This document shows positions 1 to 5,714 of a stretch of 5,756 nt of DNA, piece after piece. The notes beneath the pieces were generated by a model. The model had not been told where the DNA came from. It searched no databases and saw only the letters and a program-made list of their open reading frames with translations. This DNA comes from DAOUEG01 sp964589285 (lineage in GTDB: Bacteria; Chloroflexota; Dehalococcoidia; Dehalococcoidales; RBG-16-60-22), in the NCBI GenBank assembly GCA_964589285.1, contig CAZPSP010000159.1, positions 1 to 5,756 on the forward strand, written 5' to 3'. The position numbers and the translations under genes are program-made. Position 1 is the stretch's first letter. Each line of letters opens with the position of its first letter.

Positions 1-344
1 ATACGCTTCATCCGAAGACCATCGCAGATATGTTCGATGGACTCGATGGCCGGCGTCCCGCCGCCGTAGCTCCCGAAGCAGGCATACGGTTTACCTTCCA
101 ATTTGTCCCGGACATCAACCCAAACCCGGTCGAAGAAGTCCTTGACCATGCCCGCCATGTAGCTGAAATAGTTCGGGGTTCCAAAGATGACGGCATCGCA
201 GGAGAGGATGTCATCCTTGTTCGCGTCCGGCGCATTTTTCAACACAACCGCGCCTCCCCCCGACTTGACCCCTTCCGCCACAGCTTCCGCCATTTTCTTA
301 GTATTCCCTGATTGTGAGTAGTACACTATCAATACGTTTACCAT
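1..344 (-). CDS. Flavodoxin-family protein, 3' end cut by the window edge
   Basis: This is the N-terminal 114 codons of an FMN-binding flavodoxin-fold protein, probably a soluble cytoplasmic redox protein or NAD(P)H:quinone/FMN reductase. Translation from the ATG at 344 starts MVNVLIVYYSQSGNT: a hydrophobic beta-1 strand followed by the phosphate-binding loop SQSGNT (residues 10-15). A second flavin-contact segment, GTPNYFSYMAG (55-65), follows a buried strand (AVIFG). The GSYGGGTPA segment (91-99) looks like the third flavin loop. It is shorter than WrbA between strand 2 and the GTP loop, so I do not call it wrbA. The start is well supported by AGGAGGG (353-359) 8 nt upstream. It has its own promoter and need not belong to the rpsB operon. 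The C-terminus and exact substrate cannot be seen. Confidence 0.88.
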   Translation of the reverse strand, partial: MVNVLIVYYSQSGNTKKMAEAVAEGVKSGGGAVVLKNAPDANKDDILSCDAVIFGTPNYFSYMAGMVKDFFDRVWVDVRDKLEGKPYACFGSYGGGTPAIESIEHICDGLRMKR

Positions 345-378
345 ATGATGCTCCCTCCTGAAAGAAAAGACTAGCAGT

Positions 379-407
379 ACTATACCGATGAAAGGTAAGG
401 CTGTCAA
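379..407 (-). promoter_or_regulatory. Sigma-70-type promoter of the flavodoxin gene
   Basis: On the minus strand a perfect -35 TTGACA (402-407) and a -10 TATAGT (379-384, 5 of 6 to consensus) are separated by 17 nt (385-401). Transcription should start near 372, giving a leader of about 28 nt that carries the AGGAGGG ribosome binding site. The -35 begins 3 nt downstream of the cdsA stop codon, and no terminator hairpin is visible in the 65-nt gap, so read-through from the upstream operon is also possible. Confidence 0.8.
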
Positions 408-409
408 CA

Positions 410-1237
410 TCAGGGAAGGAACAGTATATAAAAAATGTAGACAACAGCCGCAGCGGGAAGAATACTATCAATGCGGTCCAGAACACCGCCGTGGCCCGGC
501 ATCAGAATGCCCGAGTCCTTGGCTCCGACCAGGCGCTTGAAAAAAGATTCCGCCAGGTCACCGAGCTGCGCGAAAATACTTATCAGTCCCCCCAAAACCA
601 GCGCCTCCAAAACAGTGGCCGGCAGTTGCAGAGGCCAGTCAAGCGTGAAGAGCCAGCCAATCAGGACAGCGGCGGCCAAGCCGCCAACGGCGCCTTCCCA
701 CGTCTTACCGGGACTGATCACGGGCGCCATTTTATGACGGCCCATCAATTTGCCTACGAAATAGGCAAACGTATCCGTACCGAAAGTCGCCAGCAGGGCC
801 AGGAAGACCAGATTTCGCCCCATTTCCGGGAAGTCCGCCGTACCGGGGACCAATCTCAAAAACACGAGAAGGCTTACGAGCCAGCCTATGTAGAGGGAAC
901 CCAGCATCATCCATGACCAGCGGATGAACCTGCCGGGCTCACGGACAAACCAAACGGTAAGCGCCAGAGAGGCAATGATACCGATTCCCAGGAGCGCCGG
1001 AAGCGTGTATTGCCAGTGATAATGCGGGTGGAGGATGAGAAGGATGGTAAAGACATCACCAGCTATCCGGAGGGAAGGGTTATTGTTGATGCCTGTCAGA
1101 CGGAAAAATTCCTCGGCGCCGAGCAATCCGATAAAGGCGGCGATAATGGTAAACCATGGTACGGGGCTATCGAACCAGACTGCCAGGATGACGAGCGGCA
1201 GTAAAATGACAGCGGTGATAATACGCGTTATCAGCAT
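410..1237 (-). CDS. cdsA: Phosphatidate cytidylyltransferase (CDP-diglyceride synthase)
   Basis: This integral membrane enzyme makes CDP-diacylglycerol from CTP and phosphatidic acid, the branch point for phospholipid synthesis. The 275-residue length is normal for the family. The C-terminal part carries the CDP-diglyceride synthase signature almost perfectly: S231-F-F-K-R, then K240-D241, then GHGGVLDRIDS (248-258), with the acidic metal-binding positions D241, D254 and D257 present. Upstream is the conserved GTDTFAYFVGK (153-163) and SPGKTWEG (175-182) stretch. The rest is strongly hydrophobic with several membrane helices, beginning with residues 5-22 and 27-42. The ATG at 1237 overlaps the end of uppS by 7 nt (ATGCTGA). 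It has only a weak upstream GGAG at 11 nt, which suggests translational coupling. It is the last gene of the operon in this window. Confidence 0.96.
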   Translation of the reverse strand: MLITRIITAVILLPLVILAVWFDSPVPWFTIIAAFIGLLGAEEFFRLTGINNNPSLRIAGDVFTILLILHPHYHWQYTLPALLGIGIIASLALTVWFVREPGRFIRWSWMMLGSLYIGWLVSLLVFLRLVPGTADFPEMGRNLVFLALLATFGTDTFAYFVGKLMGRHKMAPVISPGKTWEGAVGGLAAAVLIGWLFTLDWPLQLPATVLEALVLGGLISIFAQLGDLAESFFKRLVGAKDSGILMPGHGGVLDRIDSILPAAAVVYIFYILFLP

Positions 1238-1947
1238 TCTTCCCGGGACTCCAGTCCGCCGAAACGCCGTTTACGCTGACCATAAGCTTCCAGAGCTTTT
1301 TCCAGTTCCTGTTCATCGAAGTCCGGAAAAAGAACGGAGGTGAAATAATACTCGGCGTAAGCTGCCTGCCAGATCAGGAAGTTGCTCGTGCGCATTTCGC
1401 CGCTGGTGCGGATAACCAGATCGACATCCGGCATACCGGCGGTATAGAGATGTTTCTCGACGCATAATTCATCGATTTCTTCCGGCGTCAAGCCTTCCGC
1501 TATTATGCCCCGGACCGCTTGAACGATTTCTGCCCGACCGCCATAATTGAAGGCCATGGCAAGAGTCATACCAGTATTCCTGGCGGTCATTTTGACGGCC
1601 CTTTGTATATCGTTTTTCAATTCCCGGGAGAGTCTGTCCGAACTGCCGATATGCCGTATCCGGACATTGTTTTTGTGCAGTTCCCGGGCTTCTTTGCCGA
1701 TGACACTTTTCAGCAGTTCCATGAGCCCGTTCACTTCATCCTCGGGACGCCGCCAGTTTTCTGTGGAAAAAGTGTAGAGGGTAACGAAGGAGACCCCGTG
1801 ACGATCAAGCACTTTGATGAGCGGTCGGATGATTCTTATGGCGGCCCGGTGTCCTTCTATGCGGGGCAGGCCGCGTTTCTCAGCCCATCTTCCGTTACCG
1901 TCCATGATGATGGCGACGTGACGGGGCGGACCGTAGCTGCTATTCAT
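1231..1947 (-). CDS. uppS: Undecaprenyl diphosphate synthase (cis-prenyltransferase)
   Basis: The enzyme adds eight isopentenyl units in cis to farnesyl diphosphate, giving the C55 lipid carrier precursor for peptidoglycan and other wall polymers. At 238 residues it is full length. Family motifs appear in order: HVAIIMDGNGRWA (10-22) with catalytic D16 and R20; GHR (32-34); TLYTFSTENWRRP (57-69); NYGGRAEI (134-141); and IRTSGEMRTSNF (179-190) with diphosphate-binding R180, R186 and S188. YAEYYF (197-202) holds E199, followed by FPDFDEQEL. The usual Gly after GHRA is Ala here (A36), a mild departure. The start lies 9 nt after the frr stop. An in-frame stop just upstream and the HVAIIMDGN distance fix the ATG at 1947. 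No strong Shine-Dalgarno is seen, so translation is probably coupled to frr. Confidence 0.97.
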   Translation of the reverse strand: MNSSYGPPRHVAIIMDGNGRWAEKRGLPRIEGHRAAIRIIRPLIKVLDRHGVSFVTLYTFSTENWRRPEDEVNGLMELLKSVIGKEARELHKNNVRIRHIGSSDRLSRELKNDIQRAVKMTARNTGMTLAMAFNYGGRAEIVQAVRGIIAEGLTPEEIDELCVEKHLYTAGMPDVDLVIRTSGEMRTSNFLIWQAAYAEYYFTSVLFPDFDEQELEKALEAYGQRKRRFGGLESREEC

Positions 1948-1956
1948 GGAACAAAA

Positions 1957-2514
1957 CTATACTTCCAGGAGTTCCTTTTCCTTGTCTTTTCCGAGTTGCT
2001 CTATTTCCGTAATGTGAGCATCGGTAACTTTTTGAAGCTGGTCTTGCGCCCGCTTCAGGTCATCCTGGGATATTTCTTTGTCTTTTTCCAGTTTCTTCAG
2101 CGTGTTGAGGGCATCGTGGCGAAGGCTGCGGATAGCGACGCGCCGCTCTTCGACCCTTTTGTGGACTATTTTGATGAGCTCCTGCCGCCTTTCCTCGCTG
2201 AGAGGAGGAATGGCGATGCGGATAATACTGCCATCGTTAGATGGATTAAGTCCGAGATCTGATTTGAGGATCGCTTTTTCTATAGAGGAGATGATTCCTT
2301 TGTCCCATGGCTGGATGACCAGCATGCTTGGTTCCGGCGCTGAGATGCCGGCTATCTGGTTCAGCGGCATCGGCGTACCGGCGTAGTCCACCTTGATGTG
2401 TTCCACGAGTGTCGGTGAAGCATGGCCGGTACGGATGGACGCCAGGTCCGAACGGAAGACCTTGGCCGAGGTTTTCATTTTTTCATCGATAGATTTCAGC
2501 GTATCCTGTACCAT
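1957..2514 (-). CDS. frr: Ribosome recycling factor
   Basis: RRF works with EF-G to split the post-termination ribosome from mRNA and tRNA. At 185 residues it has exactly the length of the E. coli protein and aligns without apparent gaps. The long helical domain I is formed by residues 1-29 and about 105-185, with domain II between them. Conserved stretches are IRTGHASP (27-34), YAGTPMPLNQIA (44-55), SDLGLNP (85-91), PPLSEERR (103-110) and KDKEIS (144-149). The functionally important R129 and R132 of the E. coli numbering are both present; the usual Arg in RTGRASP is His31. The ATG follows the pyrH stop by 3 nt with only a weak purine stretch (GTGAGAG) upstream. Cytoplasmic. Confidence 0.98.
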   Translation of the reverse strand: MVQDTLKSIDEKMKTSAKVFRSDLASIRTGHASPTLVEHIKVDYAGTPMPLNQIAGISAPEPSMLVIQPWDKGIISSIEKAILKSDLGLNPSNDGSIIRIAIPPLSEERRQELIKIVHKRVEERRVAIRSLRHDALNTLKKLEKDKEISQDDLKRAQDQLQKVTDAHITEIEQLGKDKEKELLEV

Positions 2515-2517
2515 TTT

Positions 2518-3243
2518 TCAACTCTCACTTATTACCAGCGTTCCGATTGGTTCTCCACAGACAACTTTGCGCATACTGTCCGGAGCTTCGAGATCAAAGA
2601 CGATGATCGGCAGGTTGTTGTCCATGCAAAGTGACAGCGCCGTGGTATCCATCACGGCAAGGCGTTTTTTCAACGCTTCCAGGTGTGTTATCCGGTCATA
2701 CTTTTTGGCATCCGGGTCTTTCCGGGGATCGGCTGAGTAGATGCCGTCTACCTTGTTCTTGGTCATGAGCAGAACATCAGCGCCGATTTCGATAGCTCTC
2801 AGGGCCGCGGCGGTATCGGCGGTCATGTAAGGATTCCCAGTGCCGGCAGCGAAGATGACAACCCTGCCCTTTTCCAGGTGCCGGATGGCGCGACGCCGGA
2901 TGAAGGGTTCGGCTACCTGGCGTATATCGAGCGCGGATTGGGTCCTGGTCTCGATGCCTTCACGTTCCAGGATACCCTGGAGCGCCAAGGCGTTGATGAC
3001 GGTAGCCAGCATCCCGGAATAGTCTGCCGTTACCCGGTCCATCCCGTCTTTGGCGGCCTGGGCGCCCCGCCAGATATTACCGCCTCCGACCACGATGCCG
3101 ACGCTGACTCCCAGGTCAATAACTTCTTTGATGCGGCCGGCTATCCTGACCAGAGTGGGTGTATCGATACCATGAGTAAGATCGCCCCGCAGGGCTTCGC
3201 CACTCAGTTTCAGCAGCACCCGCTTGTATCTGGGTTCAGGCAT
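2518..3243 (-). CDS. pyrH: Uridylate (UMP) kinase
   Basis: This bacterial-type hexameric UMP kinase of the amino acid kinase fold converts UMP plus ATP to UDP, the step that feeds UTP, CTP and UDP-sugar synthesis. The 241 residues are the normal size. Visible motifs are the N-terminal KLSGEAL (12-18) for phosphate binding, the glycine loop VGGGN (52-56), DYSGMLAT (74-81), the UMP/ATP-binding FAAGTGNPYMTADTAAALRA (131-150), and KVDGIYSADP (164-173) near the ATP base. The start ATG at 3243 is supported by AGGGAG (3249-3254), 5 nt upstream and overlapping the tsf stop codon. It is part of the rpsB-tsf-pyrH-frr cluster found in many bacteria. Feedback by UTP and activation by GTP are known for the family but cannot be read from this sequence. 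Confidence 0.98.
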   Translation of the reverse strand: MPEPRYKRVLLKLSGEALRGDLTHGIDTPTLVRIAGRIKEVIDLGVSVGIVVGGGNIWRGAQAAKDGMDRVTADYSGMLATVINALALQGILEREGIETRTQSALDIRQVAEPFIRRRAIRHLEKGRVVIFAAGTGNPYMTADTAAALRAIEIGADVLLMTKNKVDGIYSADPRKDPDAKKYDRITHLEALKKRLAVMDTTALSLCMDNNLPIIVFDLEAPDSMRKVVCGEPIGTLVISES

Positions 3244-3252
3244 GCAAGCTCC

Positions 3253-3756
3253 CTAGCAACCGAGTTCGAACCGGGTAAAACGCCGTACCTTTATGTTCTC
3301 TCCAGTTTTGGCTATGGTCTCTATAATGAGGTCGTTAATGGTCTTGGCAGGGTCTTTGATGAACATCTGTGAAAGAAGGCAGACTTCCTTCGGATCTTCG
3401 TCCGAGCCTTCGGGAATATCGGTTTCCGCGACGTATTTCGGGTTCAGAGCAGCTACCTGCATGGCGATGGAGTGGGCAAGTTCTTTGAACTCATCCGTCC
3501 GTGCGACAAAGTCCGTCTCGCAATTGACTTCGACAATACTGCCGATGCGGCCGGCAGTGTGGATGTAAGCTTCGACAAGACCGGAACCGGTGGCCCTTTC
3601 GCCCTTCTTCTCGGCCTTGAGCAGGCCTTTTTCTTTCAATATGGCCAGCGCCTTGTCAATATTGCCTTCAGTGGTGATAAGCGTGTTGCGGCAATCCATG
3701 ATACCGGCGCCTGATTGTTCGCGCAGCGTTTTGATTTGCTCGGTTGTTATTTCCAC
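3253..3756 (-). CDS. tsf: Elongation factor Ts, compact form
   Basis: EF-Ts is the guanine nucleotide exchange factor that regenerates EF-Tu-GTP. I place the start at the GTG at 3756, giving 167 residues. AAGGAG lies 6 nt upstream, and the protein then begins (V/M)EITTEQIKTLREQSGAGIMDC, matching the family N-terminus. The in-frame ATG at 3777 would add seven residues inside rpsB and has no good ribosome site. The N-terminal UBA-like domain (1-50) carries LREQSGAGIMDCRNTL (11-26). EVNCETDFVAR (76-86) is the second family signature, with the T81-D82-F83 core that contacts EF-Tu. The protein is far shorter than E. coli EF-Ts (283 residues): one half of the duplicated core and the coiled coil are absent, as in Thermus and Dehalococcoides forms. 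It ends FELGC. The gap to the rpsB stop is 10 nt. Confidence 0.95.
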   Translation of the reverse strand: MEITTEQIKTLREQSGAGIMDCRNTLITTEGNIDKALAILKEKGLLKAEKKGERATGSGLVEAYIHTAGRIGSIVEVNCETDFVARTDEFKELAHSIAMQVAALNPKYVAETDIPEGSDEDPKEVCLLSQMFIKDPAKTINDLIIETIAKTGENIKVRRFTRFELGC

Positions 3757-3762
3757 GTAGTT

Positions 3763-3768
3763 CTCCTT
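3763..3768 (-). promoter_or_regulatory. Ribosome binding site that decides the tsf start
   Basis: AAGGAG on the minus strand overlaps the rpsB TAA stop and sits 6 nt before the GTG at 3756. It lies downstream of the alternative ATG at 3777, so it can serve only the GTG. This is the main reason for the shorter 167-residue tsf call. Confidence 0.85.
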
Positions 3769-4555
3769 ATTCTTCATCCGGTGAGAAGATGAGAGCTTCT
3801 GAAATATTCATTGCTTCGGCTTCACCGGCTTCCTTCTCTTCAATGATCTCCGGCGATACCATGCTCGCCAGAGATTCCTTGCCCTCCAAGACTGCGTCCG
3901 CTATCTTGCTGGTGATCAGCTTGATGGCTCGTATAGCGTCATCATTGGCGGGGATCGGATACTCCACTTCATCCGGGTTGCAGTTGGTATCCACCATGGC
4001 AATAATGGGCACGCCCATGCGTTTGGCTTCCGCCAGCGCGATGCGTTCCTTGGTAGGATCGACGATAAAGAGAGCCCCGGGAATGGCGGTCATTTCTTTA
4101 AAGCCGCCCATCTGCCGGTTCAGTTTATCGATCTTTTCACCAATCTTCAACGCTTCTTTCTTGGACAGGCGAGTAAGTTCTCCTCTCGCCTGCTGGTCTT
4201 CCAGGCGCACCAGTTGGTCGATACGAGCCTGGATGGTGGAGAAGTTGGTCAACATACCGCCCAGCCAGCGCAGGTTGACGTAGTACATCCCGCAACGAGT
4301 GGCTTCTTCCTGGATGGACTCCTGGGCCTGTTTCTTGGTCCCAACGAAGAGAATGAAATCGCCCTCAGCGACGACTTCCTTGACGAACTGGCACGCCTTG
4401 TCCAGCATGACGGCCGTCTTTTCAAGGTCAATGATGTGGATGCCGTTCCGCTTGGTGAAGATATATTGCTTCATCCGCGGGTTCCAGCGTCCGGTCTGGT
4501 GGCCGAAGTGTGCTCCGGCTTCGAGGAGTTGTTTGATGCTTGCAGTGTCTGGCAC
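3767..4555 (-). CDS. rpsB: 30S ribosomal protein S2
   Basis: S2 binds late in 30S assembly on the solvent side, between head and body, and helps hold S1 where S1 exists. The 262-residue protein shows family landmarks: IKQLLEAGAHFGHQTGRWNPRM (7-28), RNGIHIIDLEKT (36-47), FVGTKKQAQ (70-78), LRWLGGMLTNF (95-105), a charged helical-hairpin segment (about 106-150), PGALFIVDPTKERIALAEAKRMGVP (159-183) and VDTNCNPDEVEYPIPANDDAIRAI (188-211). The tail from about 235 is acidic (EIIEEKEAGEAE, ending SPDEE). The start is GTG at 4555, supported by GGGAGG 9 nt upstream and by the MPxT-like beginning. It is the first gene of a six-gene operon. Many bacteria autoregulate rpsB-tsf through the leader RNA; no conserved structure was recognised here. 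Confidence 0.98.
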   Translation of the reverse strand: MPDTASIKQLLEAGAHFGHQTGRWNPRMKQYIFTKRNGIHIIDLEKTAVMLDKACQFVKEVVAEGDFILFVGTKKQAQESIQEEATRCGMYYVNLRWLGGMLTNFSTIQARIDQLVRLEDQQARGELTRLSKKEALKIGEKIDKLNRQMGGFKEMTAIPGALFIVDPTKERIALAEAKRMGVPIIAMVDTNCNPDEVEYPIPANDDAIRAIKLITSKIADAVLEGKESLASMVSPEIIEEKEAGEAEAMNISEALIFSPDEE

Positions 4556-4564
4556 TTGTGCCGA

Positions 4565-4570
4565 CCTCCC
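4565..4570 (-). promoter_or_regulatory. Ribosome binding site of rpsB
   Basis: GGGAGG lies 9 nt upstream of the GTG at 4555 on the minus strand. The nearby ATG at 4572-4574 overlaps this site and is out of frame, so the GTG is the start. Confidence 0.85.
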
Positions 4571-4612
4571 ATAGAAAATTAATCATAAGTATCAGGAATC
4601 GGGTCAATCATC

Positions 4613-4641
4613 AGTATATCACACGTATGTTCGTAATACAA
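4613..4641 (-). promoter_or_regulatory. Promoter of the rpsB-tsf-pyrH-frr-uppS-cdsA operon
   Basis: On the minus strand TTGTAT (4636-4641) and TATACT (4613-4618, 5 of 6 to the -10 consensus) are separated by exactly 17 nt. Transcription should begin around 4604-4606, giving a leader of about 50 nt. A second, weaker pair downstream (TTGACC at 4602-4607 and GATTAA at 4579-4584, 17-nt spacing) could be a tandem promoter, but its -10 matches poorly. Confidence 0.65.
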
Positions 4642-4676
4642 TAAACCGAAGGGTGAAGATATGCCTCTTTAGCACA

Positions 4677-4717
4677 TCAAGTCTTGACGAACCACAGCAC
4701 TACCTTTTACCTTGACG
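4677..4717. repeat. CTTGACG direct repeat and TCAAG/CTTGA inverted repeat between the divergent promoters
   Basis: CTTGACG occurs at 4683-4689 and again at 4711-4717, 28 nt apart. The first copy also forms a perfect short inverted repeat with TCAAG at 4677-4681 around a single T (4682). The repeats lie just upstream of the rsmG -10 element. They could be an operator, or chance similarity to -35 hexamers. The repeats are seen directly; any function is a guess. The rest of the 179-nt intergenic region holds only the two promoters and the rpsB leader. Confidence 0.3.
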
Positions 4718-4719
4718 GA

Positions 4720-4728
4720 TGCTATACT
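4720..4728 (+). promoter_or_regulatory. Extended -10 promoter of rsmG
   Basis: TGCTATACT is an extended -10 element: TG one base before TATACT (4723-4728, 5 of 6 to consensus). No convincing -35 exists at 16-18 nt spacing (the sequence there is about CTACCT), which is common for extended -10 promoters. The A of the rsmG ATG (4735) is 7 nt after the last -10 base, where transcription would be expected to start, so the mRNA may have no leader. Confidence 0.6.
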
Positions 4729-4734
4729 TGTAGT

Positions 4735-5445
4735 ATGAATACTCTTCAGGAAGGCGCCGCAAATCTGGGAATTACCCTGAGCGACGCGCGTCTCCACAAA
4801 TTCGATGTCTATTACCAAGAACTGATGCAATGGAACGAGAAATTCAACCTGACGGCCATCGTTGACCGGGAAGCGGTCTATGTAAAGCACTTCCTGGATT
4901 CACTGACCATTACGGAAGAATTGCAGCATGGTGATAGTAAGACCGTTATCGACATAGGTTCCGGCGGCGGCCTGCCTGGTATTCCACTGGCTATCGTTCT
5001 GCCGGAATGCTCGATAACGTTGCTGGAAGCCACGGGGAAAAAAGCCGTGTTTCTCCGGCATATCATTGAGACGCTCGGCCTGGAAAACGTTCATGTGGTC
5101 CACGGGCGGGCGGAAGAATACGCACATATGCCGGACTACCGTGAAAACTTCGGGTTCGTCCTAGCCCGAGCGGTCGCCCCGCTGAACGTATTGGTGGAAC
5201 TGCTGCTGCCCTTCTGTACCGTGGGAGGGACCTGTATCGCCCCGAAGAAAGGGGATATCGAGGGGGAGATCGCTGCCGCCCTGTCTGGCATCGAAAGGCT
5301 GGGAGGAACGATACGTGCGATCAAAACGGTCAGCATTCCCGACGAGGAAAATGACCGTCGCCTGGTGATCATCGAAAAAATCCGGGCAACGCCGGAAATG
5401 TATCCCCGACGCCCCGGAATCCCTTCCAAACGGCCACTGGTCTGA
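4735..5445 (+). CDS. rsmG: 16S rRNA (guanine-N7)-methyltransferase
   Basis: RsmG (GidB) is a cytoplasmic SAM-dependent enzyme that makes m7G at the position equivalent to G527 in the 530 loop of 16S rRNA; loss of this modification gives low-level streptomycin resistance in several bacteria. The 236 residues show the family pattern: QWNEKFNLTAI (32-42) and HFLDSL (52-57) in the N-terminal helices; the SAM loop VIDIGSGGGLPGIPLAI (71-87); E98 at the end of strand 2; GRAEE (124-128); LARAVAPL (143-150); PKKG (170-173); and the C-terminal TPEMYPRRPGIPSKRPL (219-235). The ATG at 4735 fits the family N-terminus. A TTG at 4684 in the same frame would add 17 unrelated residues lying over the promoter. 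No Shine-Dalgarno is seen. It is divergent from rpsB and convergent with the next gene. Confidence 0.96.
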   Translation: MNTLQEGAANLGITLSDARLHKFDVYYQELMQWNEKFNLTAIVDREAVYVKHFLDSLTITEELQHGDSKTVIDIGSGGGLPGIPLAIVLPECSITLLEATGKKAVFLRHIIETLGLENVHVVHGRAEEYAHMPDYRENFGFVLARAVAPLNVLVELLLPFCTVGGTCIAPKKGDIEGEIAAALSGIERLGGTIRAIKTVSIPDEENDRRLVIIEKIRATPEMYPRRPGIPSKRPLV

Positions 5446-5446
5446 C

Positions 5447-5707
5447 CTAGATAAAGCTCGTCCGCTTTATTTTACCAGCGAGCCGTTTCTTCAGTTCTTC
5501 GAACTCTTTGTCCTTTTTCATGCGCCCGCCGTATAAAGACAATCCACGGAGCGTGTCCTTCAACTCTTTCTCGGTGGGATTTTCCGTGTCCAGAATACGG
5601 TAGGCTTCGCGCCGGTAACGTTCCTTGGCCCGTTTATCGATACGGTTGACCAGTATCCAGGCGCCGACAAGCACCAGCACCATGAGAATAAACCAAATAT
5701 AATCCAT
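5447..5707 (-). CDS. Small single-pass membrane protein of unknown function
   Basis: I do not recognise this 86-residue protein. Residues 2-20 (DYIWFILMVLVLVGAWILV) form one clear membrane helix with no signal-peptidase site, followed directly by a very basic stretch (NRIDKRAKERYRRE, 21-34). The positive-inside rule therefore predicts the N-terminus outside and a cytoplasmic tail of about 65 residues. The tail is highly charged and mostly helical, with TEKELKDTLRGL (45-56) and DKEFEELKKRLAGKIKR (66-82). It has no cysteine, metal-binding or catalytic motif. A real gene is supported by the membrane-helix-plus-charged-tail composition, by a promoter-like sequence exactly upstream, and by a stop codon one base from the rsmG stop. 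There is no Shine-Dalgarno before the ATG at 5707, and translation may be leaderless. Confidence 0.72.
   Translation of the reverse strand: MDYIWFILMVLVLVGAWILVNRIDKRAKERYRREAYRILDTENPTEKELKDTLRGLSLYGGRMKKDKEFEELKKRLAGKIKRTSFI
5451..5474 (+). terminator. Possible intrinsic terminator of rsmG
   Basis: ATAAAGC (5451-5457) and GCTTTAT (5464-5470) form a perfect 7-bp stem around a 6-nt loop, followed by TTTA (5471-5474). It begins 5 nt after the rsmG stop codon. The stem is AT-rich and the T run is short, so it would be weak. On the minus strand it lies inside the last codons of the small membrane-protein gene and has no T run downstream, so it would act on rsmG only. Confidence 0.4.
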
Positions 5708-5714
5708 ACATAAA

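Noticed and set aside
1247..1258. GGACTGGAGTCC inverted repeat near the uppS/cdsA junction
   Set aside because: Its arms of 5 bp leave a 2-nt loop, which cannot form a stable hairpin. It lies in coding sequence and has no T run, so it is not a terminator.
1519..2262. Long plus-strand open frame (247 codons) opposite uppS and frr
   Set aside because: It lies wholly antisense to two unmistakable conserved genes, has no ribosome site, and its translation shows no recognisable domain. It is a by-product of codon use on the other strand.
2878..3372. Plus-strand open frame of 164 codons opposite pyrH and tsf
   Set aside because: It is antisense to two conserved genes, spans their junction, and has no initiation signal or protein-like pattern.
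4563..4606. Possible rpsB leader hairpin hiding the ribosome site (GACC near the 5' end pairing with GGTC next to GGGAGG)
   Set aside because: Only 4 bp pair across a loop of more than 30 nt. This is too weak to claim a regulatory structure without comparative evidence.
4579..4607. Second promoter for rpsB (TTGACC, 17 nt, GATTAA)
   Set aside because: The -10 matches only 3 of 6 positions and would leave a leader of about 20 nt. The TTGTAT/TATACT pair upstream is a better candidate.
4684..4734. Upstream TTG start that would extend rsmG by 17 residues
   Set aside because: The extension does not resemble RsmG, has no ribosome site, and would cover the TGCTATACT promoter element.
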